From Candidatus Pelagibacter sp. (lineage in GTDB: Bacteria; Pseudomonadota; Alphaproteobacteria; Pelagibacterales; Pelagibacteraceae): a stretch of 62,436 nucleotides of DNA. Of the stretch, positions 32,444-40,572 are shown piece by piece (position 1 is the stretch's first letter; each line of letters opens with the position of its first letter). The translations under genes were made by a program, and so were the position numbers. Where the stretch lies: assembly GCA_028404615.1 (NCBI GenBank), contig JAOOBT010000006.1, positions 1 through 62,436 of the forward strand, in the 5' to 3' direction. The notes beneath the pieces were generated by a model. That model saw only the letters and a program-made list of their open reading frames with translations, searched no databases and was not told the origin of the DNA.

Positions 32444-33253
32444 ATGTATTCAAATTCATCCATTTTAATATTTACCGATCTTGATGGAACACTTTTAAAT
32501 AGAGATAATTTTAAGTTTGAAAGCACTAAACCTTTTCTAAAAGAACTAAAAAAAAAAAATATTATAATAATACCAAATTCAAGTAAAACTGAAGACGAAA
32601 TAATTGAATTTAATAATGAGGCTGATTTTCAATTTCCATTTGTCAGTGAAAATGGGTCAATTATTCATAACCTTAATTTTTTAAACCACGAATTCCCAGA
32701 TAAAATTATGCTAGCTAGAAATACTCATGAAATTCAAAATATTTTTGATAAAAATATACATCAAGATTTAAAATCAAAATGTAAAGTTATTTCTAGTCTT
32801 ACAGTGTCGGAACAAACTCAAATTTTTGGTTTACCTGAAAATAAACTTAAACAAGTTTTTAAGAGATCATGTACAATACCCATAATATTTGAGGGAAATA
32901 ATGAAGAAAAATTAAGTTTAAAAAATCTATTATTAAAAATTGGTTTAGATTATATGGAAGGAGGAAGAGTTTTAAATTTAGGTGATAGAATAAATAAAGC
33001 TGACGCTGTAAAAAAAATAATTCAAATGCTTGAAACTAAATTTAAATGTAAACCAAAAATTATAGCAGTGGGTGACAATCATAATGATTTAGAGATGCTT
33101 CAAAATTCAGATATTCCTTGTTTAGTAAAAAATGATAAGTTTTTAAAAAAAAACTTACGAATAAAAAATTTAATAATATCAAAACAAGCGGCACCAGAAG
33201 GTTGGGTAGAGATAGTCAAATTGGCACTAGAAAAAATTAAATTAAAGGAATAA
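32444..33253 (+). CDS. mannosyl/glucosyl-3-phosphoglycerate phosphatase (HAD-IIB)
   Basis: HAD-superfamily phosphatase of 269 residues with the nucleophile motif IFTDLDGTLL (about 9-18), the cap type IIB and the C-terminal GDNHNDLEML motif. Sequence around SENGSII and AVKKII fits the mannosyl-3-phosphoglycerate phosphatase branch. Its partner is the glucosyl-3-phosphoglycerate synthase-like gene 8 bp downstream, so the two make glucosylglycerate (or mannosylglycerate), a negatively charged compatible solute. The sugar cannot be fixed by the phosphatase alone. Confidence 0.85.
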   Translation: MYSNSSILIFTDLDGTLLNRDNFKFESTKPFLKELKKKNIIIIPNSSKTEDEIIEFNNEADFQFPFVSENGSIIHNLNFLNHEFPDKIMLARNTHEIQNIFDKNIHQDLKSKCKVISSLTVSEQTQIFGLPENKLKQVFKRSCTIPIIFEGNNEEKLSLKNLLLKIGLDYMEGGRVLNLGDRINKADAVKKIIQMLETKFKCKPKIIAVGDNHNDLEMLQNSDIPCLVKNDKFLKKNLRIKNLIISKQAAPEGWVEIVKLALEKIKLKE

Positions 33254-33261
33254 ATTTTGTT

Positions 33262-34482
33262 ATGGGTGATTTTTCTCAAAATGGAATAATTTCAAATCTC
33301 CACGATTTTGGAACTAAAACTACAGCTGATATAGAAAAAGAATTACTAAAATTTTCTAAAGAAAGAAAAATGGAATTAATTTTACCAAGTTTATATTCTG
33401 AGTTAAAAGGAAATGCTTTACCTAATATTGTAAAACAGATTAGTGAAACAAAATATCTGAATCATATTATTGTTGGTTTAGACAAGGCTTCAAAAGCAGA
33501 GGCTGTTAAAGCTTGGAAATTTTTTAAAAAATTAAATACTCCTTTTACAATTTTATGGAATGATGGACCTAGATTAAAAAAATTACATGAAGAACTTAAA
33601 AGAAAAGATTTAGCACCGATTGAAATGGGAAAGGGAAGAAATGTTTGGTATTGTCTTGGCATGTGTATAGCACGGGATGAAGCTAGATCTGTTGCTCTTC
33701 ACGATTGTGATATTAAAACTTATGACAGGAGAATGTTAGCAAAGTTATTCTATCCTGTTGTAAATCCTTTTTTTAATTTTGAGTTTTGTAAGGGATATTA
33801 TCCAAGAATATCTAAAGGAAAAATGAATGGTAGAGTTGCAAGATTACTAGTATCTCCCTTATTGAATGCTTTAGAAAAAACTATTGGGAGAAGTGATTAT
33901 TTAGATTTTATGAAATCATTTAAATATCCCCTTGCAGGGGAGTTTTCCTTTAGAAGAAACGTTTTACCAGAACTGAGAATATCATCTGACTGGGGTATTG
34001 AGGTAGGTATTCTATCAGAAATGCAAAGAAATTTTTCTCTTCAAAATATTTGCCAGGTTGATTTAGCAGATAAATATGATCACAAACATCAGGACTTATC
34101 AGCAAATAATGAAAACAAAGGATTATCAAGGATGTCTTTAGACATAATCAAGACATTAATAAGAAAACTAGCAACACAAGGAAATACATTTAGCCCTGAA
34201 TATTTTAGATCATTAAAAGCTACTTATTATCGATATGCATTAGATTTAATCGATATTTATAGAAGTGATGCTGAAATGAATGGTTTTAAATTTGATTCTC
34301 ATACTGAGGAAAAAACAGTTGAGTTATTTGCTTTAAATATAATAAAGGCCGGAGACTCTTTCTTAAAGAGTCCTATGGACACTCCGTTCATACCTACTTG
34401 GAGCAGAGTTAAAAGTGCTATCCCTGATTATTTAAAAAGACTTAAAGATGCAATTAATGAAGATAATAAAAATTTTAAATAA
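33262..34482 (+). CDS. gpgS: glucosyl-3-phosphoglycerate synthase-like glycosyltransferase (GT81)
   Basis: A 406-residue GT-A enzyme that condenses a nucleotide sugar with 3-phosphoglycerate. Features are LILPSLYSE near the N-terminus, the metal-binding HDCDI motif (DxD, around 150), and PLAGEFSFRRNVLPELRISSDWGIEVG, typical of GpgS. The upstream phosphatase removes the phosphate. Glucosylglycerate accumulates in marine and other bacteria under salt stress, especially when nitrogen is scarce, which suits an ocean oligotroph. A mannosyl donor is less likely because those synthases belong to another family. Confidence 0.86.
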   Translation: MGDFSQNGIISNLHDFGTKTTADIEKELLKFSKERKMELILPSLYSELKGNALPNIVKQISETKYLNHIIVGLDKASKAEAVKAWKFFKKLNTPFTILWNDGPRLKKLHEELKRKDLAPIEMGKGRNVWYCLGMCIARDEARSVALHDCDIKTYDRRMLAKLFYPVVNPFFNFEFCKGYYPRISKGKMNGRVARLLVSPLLNALEKTIGRSDYLDFMKSFKYPLAGEFSFRRNVLPELRISSDWGIEVGILSEMQRNFSLQNICQVDLADKYDHKHQDLSANNENKGLSRMSLDIIKTLIRKLATQGNTFSPEYFRSLKATYYRYALDLIDIYRSDAEMNGFKFDSHTEEKTVELFALNIIKAGDSFLKSPMDTPFIPTWSRVKSAIPDYLKRLKDAINEDNKNFK

Positions 34483-34500
34483 TTTTATAATTAATATTAG

Positions 34501-34553
34501 TAAAACTCAAATTGAGTTTTTTTAAATAATACGATTTAAAAACTTAAGTTTTT
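34501..34553. terminator. intrinsic terminators between convergent gpgS and znuA
   Basis: AAAACTC (34502-34508) and GAGTTTT (34514-34520) form a 7-bp stem with a 5-base loop followed by more Ts, a plausible terminator for gpgS. AAAAACTTAAGTTTTT at 34538-34553 is a perfect 16-bp palindrome that could serve the opposite strand. G+C-poor stems make these moderate calls. Confidence 0.55.
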
Positions 34554-34566
34554 ATCTTAAATATTC

Positions 34567-35541
34567 TTAACAACCCTTAAAAGATGCGTACATACTTTGC
34601 AAAAGTTCAGAGTACATGCTTTTGCCTTTATCTAAAGTTGCACCAAGAGGATCTAAAACACCAGTTTTAATTTTAGTGTCTTTCGCTATAGATTTTATAA
34701 TAGCTGGGTTGAATTGAGGTTCTGAAAAAAGACAATTAACTTTTTCATGTTCTATTACCTCTCTTATTTCAGATAATTGTTCAGCTCCCGGTAAAACGTC
34801 TGGATTAACTGTTAAAGCTCCAAGAACTTTTATACCAAATCTATTTTCAAAATATTGATAAGCATCATGGAAAACTACAAATCTAAGATTTCCTTTAAGA
34901 TCTCTTTTAATATTTTTTGTTAAATTATCTAATTCAGACTGAGCTTTTTTAGAATTAGCTTTATATTTAGAGCTGTTATCTGGATCCAATTTAACTAATT
35001 GTTTTTCGATTTCTTTAATAATTACTTTAGCGTTCATTGGATCTAACCAAACATGTGGATCGTGTTCACCGTGAGCATGTCCCTCATGCCCGTGATCATC
35101 ATGTTTAGCTTTTTTATGACCATGATCATCGTGTTTCTTTTCTTTATGACCGTGTCCATGATCATCATGACTTTCAAATATATTTTTTTCTCTAAACTTA
35201 AGTTTTTTAACTCCACTCAAGTCCATTATTTCTACATTAACAGCCTTTTTAGCAATCGTATCTAAAGGTTTTTCTAAGAATGCCTCTAAATCTTCACCAA
35301 CCCAAATTATTAGATCTGCATTTTCAATCATCTTTGCATGAGAGGGTTTTAAACTAAATCCATGGGGAGAATTGTAACCATCAACTATTACATCAGGTTT
35401 TCCAACACCATCCATAACGTAACTAACCAAGGAATGTATTGGCTTAATTGATGCAACAACTTTTACTTCAGCTTTAGATATTGAAATGGTTGTTAAAAGC
35501 GCAATTAATACAGATGAAATTAGTTGAAGTATTTTATTCAT
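34567..35541 (-). CDS. znuA: zinc ABC transporter periplasmic binding protein
   Basis: Cluster A-I metal-binding protein of 324 residues with a signal peptide (about 1-24, core LISSVLIALLTTISI). It has the family histidines H60 (YNSPHGF) and H163 (EHDPHVWLDP) and, between them (about 125-163), a very His/Asp-rich flexible loop made of repeated HDDHGH units, the hallmark of zinc rather than manganese binders. It delivers zinc to ZnuB. Divergent from znuCB with Zur-like palindromes in the shared promoter. Confidence 0.95.
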   Translation of the reverse strand: MNKILQLISSVLIALLTTISISKAEVKVVASIKPIHSLVSYVMDGVGKPDVIVDGYNSPHGFSLKPSHAKMIENADLIIWVGEDLEAFLEKPLDTIAKKAVNVEIMDLSGVKKLKFREKNIFESHDDHGHGHKEKKHDDHGHKKAKHDDHGHEGHAHGEHDPHVWLDPMNAKVIIKEIEKQLVKLDPDNSSKYKANSKKAQSELDNLTKNIKRDLKGNLRFVVFHDAYQYFENRFGIKVLGALTVNPDVLPGAEQLSEIREVIEHEKVNCLFSEPQFNPAIIKSIAKDTKIKTGVLDPLGATLDKGKSMYSELLQSMYASFKGC

Positions 35542-35545
35542 AATA

Positions 35546-35578
35546 TGTTATAAAGTAACACAGTGTTATAATATAACA
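35546..35578. promoter_or_regulatory. two Zur-box-like palindromes in the znuA/znuC divergent promoter
   Basis: TGTTATA-A-TATAACA at 35564-35578 is a perfect 15-bp palindrome. A second, imperfect copy, TGTTATA-A-AGTAACA, lies at 35546-35560, exactly 18 bp upstream. The core agrees with the known A+T-rich Zur operator (TGTTATAnTATAACA). A Zur gene is encoded at the end of the znuCB run, so zinc-dependent repression of both directions is expected. Confidence 0.85.
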
Positions 35579-35602
35579 TTTATTATTGCAAGGATTATTA
35601 TT

Positions 35603-36355
35603 GTGAATAAAATAAATTCAGAGACATTAATTAAAGTAGACAATGTTGGTCTATTTAAAAACGATAAATGGCTAGTAAAGGGAGTTTCCTTAAGAGTAAA
35701 AAGGGGGGAAATCGTAACATTAATTGGACCTAATGGTTCAGGAAAAACTACAACAGCAAAAATCGCTCTTGGTATTCACAAGAACATCGAAGGAAAAGTT
35801 TTAAGGTTTACTGATAAAGTTGGCTATGTCCCTCAAAAAATCTCTGTCGATTGGACATTACCAATAAGAGTAGTTGATTTTATGTTACTCACACAAAATC
35901 TAAGCGATGAGGAAATAATCAATGCTTTAAAATTAACTGGAGTTGAACATCTTAAAAATAATAATTTAAGTAATTTATCTGGAGGTGAATTTCAAAGAGT
36001 TTTAATTGCAAGAGCTATTGCAAAAAATCCAGATCTTTTAGTGTTGGATGAACCAGTTCAAGGTGTAGATTTTAAAGGTGAGATCTCTCTTTACGAATTA
36101 ATTAAAGAAATCTCAGATAAAGTTAATTGCGGAATTTTATTAATATCTCATGACTTGCATGTCGTTATGTCTTCTACAGATTACGTTGTTTGTCTGAATG
36201 GCCACGTTTGTTGCTCTGGAACACCTCAATCTGTAGCTAACAACAATAAATATCAAGAACTGTTTGGAGACCGCGCTTCAACAATTTTATCTGTATATGA
36301 ACACAAACACGATCATACTCACTCAGCTGATGGAACTATAAAGAGGAAACAATAG
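35603..36355 (+). CDS. znuC: zinc ABC transporter ATP-binding protein
   Basis: ATPase of the zinc importer, 250 residues. Walker A is GPNGSGKT (42-49), the signature LSGGE (125-129), Walker B LLVLDE (145-150) and the H-loop LLISHDLH. VDWTLPIRVVDF is characteristic of ZnuC. The C-terminus ends with a His-rich EHKHDHTHS segment that may bind zinc. Translation starts at GTG 35603 with AAGG upstream; no ATG lies nearer the Zur boxes. Confidence 0.94.
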   Translation: MNKINSETLIKVDNVGLFKNDKWLVKGVSLRVKRGEIVTLIGPNGSGKTTTAKIALGIHKNIEGKVLRFTDKVGYVPQKISVDWTLPIRVVDFMLLTQNLSDEEIINALKLTGVEHLKNNNLSNLSGGEFQRVLIARAIAKNPDLLVLDEPVQGVDFKGEISLYELIKEISDKVNCGILLISHDLHVVMSSTDYVVCLNGHVCCSGTPQSVANNNKYQELFGDRASTILSVYEHKHDHTHSADGTIKRKQ

Positions 36356-37159
36356 ATGTTTGATGATTTTTTTATAAGGGCTTTAATTGCTGGAATTGGA
36401 ATTGCTTTAGTCACTGGACCACTTGGATGTTTTATAATTTGGAGAAGATTATCTTTTTTTGGTGATACATTGTCTCACTCCGCACTTCTTGGGGTAACTA
36501 TAGCTTTCTTTTTTGAATTAAACATAGCATTTTCAGTTTTTTTAATTTCATCAGCGATCGCACTAATACTTTTAAAACTTCAAAAAACTACAAAACTACC
36601 TGGAGACGCATTACTAGGTTTATTAGCACATTCATCTCTTGCAGTTGGTTTAGTTGTAATTGGTTTTCTCACCACGATCCGATTTGATATAATGGGACTG
36701 TTATTTGGTGACATCTTAGCAGTGAATGAGATAGATCTATTAATAATTTGGATCGGGGGAGCACTAATCTTATTAATACTGAAATACATTTGGAAACCAT
36801 TGTTTGCCTCAACTGTCAATCATGAACTAGCTGAAGCTGAAGGCATGAACCCTGATAAAGTAAATGCAATTTTTACAGTTTTATTAGCAGCGATAATTGC
36901 AATATCAATTAAAATTGTAGGTCTTCTACTGATAACAGGGATGTTAATTATGCCAGCTGCAATGGCAAGAAACATTTCTAATAATCCAACGCAGATGGTT
37001 AAGTTATCAATTATAGGAGGTTTATTATCTGTAATAATTGGTTTATTTTCATCTTTAGAAATTAATACCCCTTCAGGACCTTCAATAATAACAGCTGCAT
37101 TAGTTTTATTTTGCCTTACACTTATTAAGATCAAAAATTATTCTGAATTGAAAAAATGA
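36356..37159 (+). CDS. znuB: zinc ABC transporter permease
   Basis: Membrane subunit of 267 residues with about seven to eight hydrophobic helices, of the ABC-3 metal-permease family: GPLGCFIIWRRLSFFGDTLSHSALLG near the N-terminus is the family landmark, with LLITGMLIMPAAMAR in the second half. Starts immediately after the znuC stop, so the two are translated together. Zur-regulated through the shared promoter. Confidence 0.94.
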   Translation: MFDDFFIRALIAGIGIALVTGPLGCFIIWRRLSFFGDTLSHSALLGVTIAFFFELNIAFSVFLISSAIALILLKLQKTTKLPGDALLGLLAHSSLAVGLVVIGFLTTIRFDIMGLLFGDILAVNEIDLLIIWIGGALILLILKYIWKPLFASTVNHELAEAEGMNPDKVNAIFTVLLAAIIAISIKIVGLLLITGMLIMPAAMARNISNNPTQMVKLSIIGGLLSVIIGLFSSLEINTPSGPSIITAALVLFCLTLIKIKNYSELKK

Positions 37160-37182
37160 TACTAAATTGGTAATTTATATTT

Positions 37183-37575
37183 ATGGCACAAGCACAAATA
37201 CTTTCTAGAAATCAACAAATTGTTTTAGATATTATTGAAAAAGCAAAAGGTCCTTTAAAAGCTTATTCAATACTTTTTAATGTACAAAAAAAAGGAATTA
37301 ACGCTCCTCAACAAATTTACCGAGCTTTAGATAAGTTGATTGAAATGGGCAAAATTCATAAAATAGAAAGCAAAAATGCTTTTGTTGCATGCAGGAGTTC
37401 AGATTGTGAAATTTCTAAAGCAACTGCGTTTTCGATTTGTGAAAGTTGTGAAATGGTAGATGAAATCAGTGATACAAAACTTTCAAAATATTTATCTAGT
37501 TTTAACCATAAAAAAGGAATGAAATTTAAAAGATTTAATTTAGAATTCTTCGGACTGTGCAAAAAGTGCAAATAA
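37183..37575 (+). CDS. zur: zinc uptake regulator, Fur family
   Basis: A 130-residue Fur-family repressor. Residues 8-65 form the winged helix (the recognition helix is around APQQIYRALDKLIEMG) and the C-terminal part holds two structural-zinc CxxC pairs, CESC (86-89) and CKKC (126-129). It is last in znuC-znuB-zur, 23 bp after znuB, so it is probably under its own control through the Zur boxes at 35546-35578. It should also control znuA. Confidence 0.92.
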   Translation: MAQAQILSRNQQIVLDIIEKAKGPLKAYSILFNVQKKGINAPQQIYRALDKLIEMGKIHKIESKNAFVACRSSDCEISKATAFSICESCEMVDEISDTKLSKYLSSFNHKKGMKFKRFNLEFFGLCKKCK

Positions 37576-37697
37576 AAAACAAAATAAGCTAATATCAAAT
37601 ATTCTTAAGCATATCTTCCATAATTCACTTTTTAGTTGAACTACGGTTACATTTAAAGTTCATACGTGTTACTAAAAATTAAGATTTAGGAGGACAT

Positions 37698-38639
37698 ATG
37701 AAATATATAAAATATCTAGTATCAATAATTACCGCTTTATCTATTAGTAGTGTCGTATCTGCTAATGAGATCAAAATGGGTAAGGCTGATTGGGACACAG
37801 GCTATTTCCAAGCTGAAATCTACAAGGCAGCTTTAGAGAAGATGGGCTACAAAGTTTCTGGTCCAACTGTGATGAAACCACAAGTATTTTATGTGGCTGC
37901 AACCGCTGGAGATGTTGACCTTTGGGTTAATGGTTGGTTCGGAACACATGATGGTTATATCGCTGAGTCAAAAGGTAAAGTAAAACCAGTGGGTTATGTA
38001 ATGAAGGGCGGAGGAGCTCAAGGTTACTTAATCGATAAAAAATCTGCAGATAAATTTGGTATCAAAAGTGTAATGGATATCAAAAAACACGCTAAAGAGT
38101 TTGACTCTAATGGCGATGGAAAAGCAGACATGGTTGCTTGCCCTCCAGGCTGGGGTTGCGAAAAAGTAATCTCAAAACACTTCGATGAACTAGGATTAGG
38201 TGATTTTATCAATCCAGTAAAAGCAGACTACTCAGCTTCAATGGCAGATGCAGTGTCTAAATACAAAAATGGAAAATCAATTCTATTTTATACATGGACA
38301 CCAAACTGGACTGTTGGTGCTTTAAAACTTGGTAAAGATGTAGTTTGGATTGAGGTGCCTTACAGCGCGACTAAGCCAACTAAAATCGCAAATGCTACAA
38401 AATCTAAAGTTAATTTAGGTTTTGGCGCTGATGATATAAGACCTGCAGCTAATGTAGATTTTCTTAAAGCAAATCCAAAAGTAGAAAAGATGTTAAAAAA
38501 AGCTTCTATTCCTCTTGGAGATATTGCAGCTCAGAACTTGAAGATGAACAAGGGTGAGAAAAGCGAAAAAGCTATTAAGAAACATGCAGCTGAATGGATT
38601 AAAGCTAATCAAAGCACATTTGATAGTTGGATCAAGTAA
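37698..38639 (+). CDS. glycine betaine/proline-type ABC transporter substrate-binding protein
   Basis: Periplasmic binding protein of the OpuAC/ProX fold, 313 residues. A signal peptide covers about 1-22 (ending VVSANE). The mature start KMGKADWDTGYFQ and the WVNGWFGTHDGYI and YTWTPNWTVG stretches provide the tryptophans of an aromatic cage for quaternary amines. The ATG is preceded by an excellent Shine-Dalgarno TAGGAGGA (37686-37693), suggesting high expression, usual for SAR11 binding proteins. The permease gene follows after 18 bp. Exact ligand (glycine betaine, proline betaine, choline, DMSP) unknown. Confidence 0.87.
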   Translation: MKYIKYLVSIITALSISSVVSANEIKMGKADWDTGYFQAEIYKAALEKMGYKVSGPTVMKPQVFYVAATAGDVDLWVNGWFGTHDGYIAESKGKVKPVGYVMKGGGAQGYLIDKKSADKFGIKSVMDIKKHAKEFDSNGDGKADMVACPPGWGCEKVISKHFDELGLGDFINPVKADYSASMADAVSKYKNGKSILFYTWTPNWTVGALKLGKDVVWIEVPYSATKPTKIANATKSKVNLGFGADDIRPAANVDFLKANPKVEKMLKKASIPLGDIAAQNLKMNKGEKSEKAIKKHAAEWIKANQSTFDSWIK

Positions 38640-38657
38640 GGGTTCAGGTTAATTTTA

Positions 38658-39509
38658 ATGAGTTTAAAATTAGCCCCATCAGATTACGAAATATACATTC
38701 CATTAGGTGAATGGATTGAAGGAAATATTAAAGAGTGGCTATTTGAACAACGGCCACTCTTTAAAAAAATCTCAGCCCCAATTGATACTGTTCTAAATAG
38801 CCTAGATTCACTTTTTAACTTTATTCCTTTTCCAATAATACTTTTGATATTTGTAATTTTTGCTTACAGAACAAATGGAATTAAATTCGCAATATTTTCT
38901 TTTTTAAGTTTGCTTTTTATTGATCTTGTTGACCTATGGTCAGAAAGCATGACCACGCTTGCAATGATTTTTACTGCTGTTTTATTTTGTATGTTAATAG
39001 GAATTCCTCTTGGCATCATTGCCTCAAGAAGCAATACTTTTGAAATTATTTTACGTCCAATACTTGATATAATGCAAACAATACCAAGTTTCGTTTATTT
39101 AATCCCTGTAGTTATGCTTTTTGGGGTTGGATTAACTCCTGGAGTAGTTGCTACAATTATATTTGCTTTACCACCAATAATTCGATTAACAAATTTAGGT
39201 ATTAGGCAAGTTGGAAAAGGGTTTAAAGAAGCAGGATCAAGTTTAGGACTTACAAAATTTTTAATACTGATTAAAATTGAAATTCCTTTGTCTTTAAAGA
39301 CCATAATGGCAGGAGTTAATCAAACATTGATGCTTGCATTATCGATGGTAGTTATTGCAGCTCTTATAGGTGCTGGGGGACTAGGTTTAACTGTATATAT
39401 CGCCCTAGGAAGACTTGATGTTGGCTCTGCTGTTATTGGTGGAACAGGAATTGTAATTCTAGCAATTATCTTAGATAGGATTACACAAAAAATTATTAAA
39501 TCACACTAA
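38658..39509 (+). CDS. glycine betaine/proline-type ABC transporter permease
   Basis: Inner-membrane permease of 283 residues, ProW/OpuAB-like. An N-terminal amphipathic and charged part (about 1-50, with IPLGEWIEG) precedes about seven hydrophobic helices; the cytoplasmic EAA loop is GKGFKEAGSSLGLTKFLILIKIEIP. MQTIPSFVYLIPVVMLFG and the AGGLG region are typical for the family. It should pair with the upstream binding protein and an ATPase. No ProV-type ATPase gene lies next to it: the next gene is convergent with a 9-bp overlap. Confidence 0.9.
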   Translation: MSLKLAPSDYEIYIPLGEWIEGNIKEWLFEQRPLFKKISAPIDTVLNSLDSLFNFIPFPIILLIFVIFAYRTNGIKFAIFSFLSLLFIDLVDLWSESMTTLAMIFTAVLFCMLIGIPLGIIASRSNTFEIILRPILDIMQTIPSFVYLIPVVMLFGVGLTPGVVATIIFALPPIIRLTNLGIRQVGKGFKEAGSSLGLTKFLILIKIEIPLSLKTIMAGVNQTLMLALSMVVIAALIGAGGLGLTVYIALGRLDVGSAVIGGTGIVILAIILDRITQKIIKSH

Positions 39510-40409
39510 AGATTTTAACTTTTTAATATGTTTAGGAGTAATTTCACAACAGCCTCCAATAATTTTTGCTCCCTTGCTCTTTAATTTTTTACAAATTTCA
39601 AGAAATTTTTTAGGAGTAAGATCTTTTCTTTTTCCAAGTTGCACCTTAGGATTATTTGAGTCTGGTTTCCAACCTGGGGGAATATGTTCAAAAGCATTAA
39701 TTTTAAACCCGAATGGGACTTTAAGTTTTTTAGCGTCTTTCATCACTTCATTCAAATCCTCAAATGAAACACAAGAAGCCATAATCCCCAAAGGTTTATG
39801 TTTTTGGACTTTCTTAGCCACAGTTATAAATTTTTCACCCGACGGTAATAACCCTTTGCTCCTTATGTGAATACCGACTAAAATTTTTTTCTTGTATTCT
39901 TTAATTGCACTCAAACCCAATGAACACTCTTTCCAGCTACTCATTACATCTAAATAAAAGAAATCAACATATGGATTAAGATATTTTGCCTGGGATCTAA
40001 AACTTTCTTTTATAAACTTTAGATCTTTTCCAAGATCAGCAAAATAAGTAAAATTTTGAGGCGGCAGACTTCCAGCAATCAAAACTTTTTTCTTGGAGAG
40101 ACCTACAGCTTTTTTTGCCAGTTTTCCTGCTAGAACATTTAGATTTTTATATTCTTTTACTAAACCATTTTCGATGAGTCTTCTTTTTCTGCTACCAAAG
40201 CTATTAGTTACTATAATTTCTGCTCCAGCTTTTATAAAATCCAAATGTGTTTTGACAACTGTCTTATGATATTTTCGATTATATAATGCTGAGGCTCCCC
40301 ATAGAGTTCCGTGAGGTTTTACTCCACGGTTAAGGAGTTCCTGGCCCATACCCCCGTCTAAAATTCTTGTTTGTTGAAAAAAATTATTATCCAGAGACTT
40401 CAATTCCAA
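39501..40409 (-). CDS. homocysteine S-methyltransferase family protein
   Basis: Zinc-dependent methyltransferase of 302 residues that methylates homocysteine to methionine. ILDGGMGQELLNRG (16-29) and the three zinc cysteines C213 (MASCVS), C287 and C288 (GGCCEITP) are all present. It is shorter than betaine-homocysteine methyltransferase and closer to MmuM/YitJ-N-type enzymes, so S-methylmethionine or another methyl donor is likely. Its 3' end meets the betaine-type permease, so a role in using betaine-like methyl donors is a tempting but unproven link. Start overlaps the small membrane protein gene by 23 bp. Confidence 0.85.
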   Translation of the reverse strand: MELKSLDNNFFQQTRILDGGMGQELLNRGVKPHGTLWGASALYNRKYHKTVVKTHLDFIKAGAEIIVTNSFGSRKRRLIENGLVKEYKNLNVLAGKLAKKAVGLSKKKVLIAGSLPPQNFTYFADLGKDLKFIKESFRSQAKYLNPYVDFFYLDVMSSWKECSLGLSAIKEYKKKILVGIHIRSKGLLPSGEKFITVAKKVQKHKPLGIMASCVSFEDLNEVMKDAKKLKVPFGFKINAFEHIPPGWKPDSNNPKVQLGKRKDLTPKKFLEICKKLKSKGAKIIGGCCEITPKHIKKLKSLV

Positions 40410-40572
40410 AAAAAGTAGATATTAAAACAATGATTGCAACAATAGCGAACCACATAAACCACTGAGATGCTACTTTTACTAATGAACCTTTATCAATACC
40501 TTTCCAGGGCATAAAAGTATATGTAGCAAGTGTAATTAAAATTAAAAATAAAAGTAAATTGGTTAAAGTCAT
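40387..40572 (-). CDS. small two-span membrane protein, function unknown
   Basis: A 61-residue protein with two hydrophobic segments (about 3-19 and 38-58) linked by a short MPWKGIDKGS loop. It lies directly after the prpC stop on the same strand (ATG at 40570-40572) and overlaps the homocysteine methyltransferase start by 23 bp. This tight packing suggests a true operon gene. I do not recognise a family. Confidence 0.6.
   Translation of the reverse strand: MTLTNLLLFLILITLATYTFMPWKGIDKGSLVKVASQWFMWFAIVAIIVLISTFFGIEVSG

Noticed and set aside
37576..37697. Riboswitch upstream of the betaine-type binding protein
   Set aside because: The 120-bp leader shows no convincing stem set or known riboswitch core; only a strong Shine-Dalgarno stands out.
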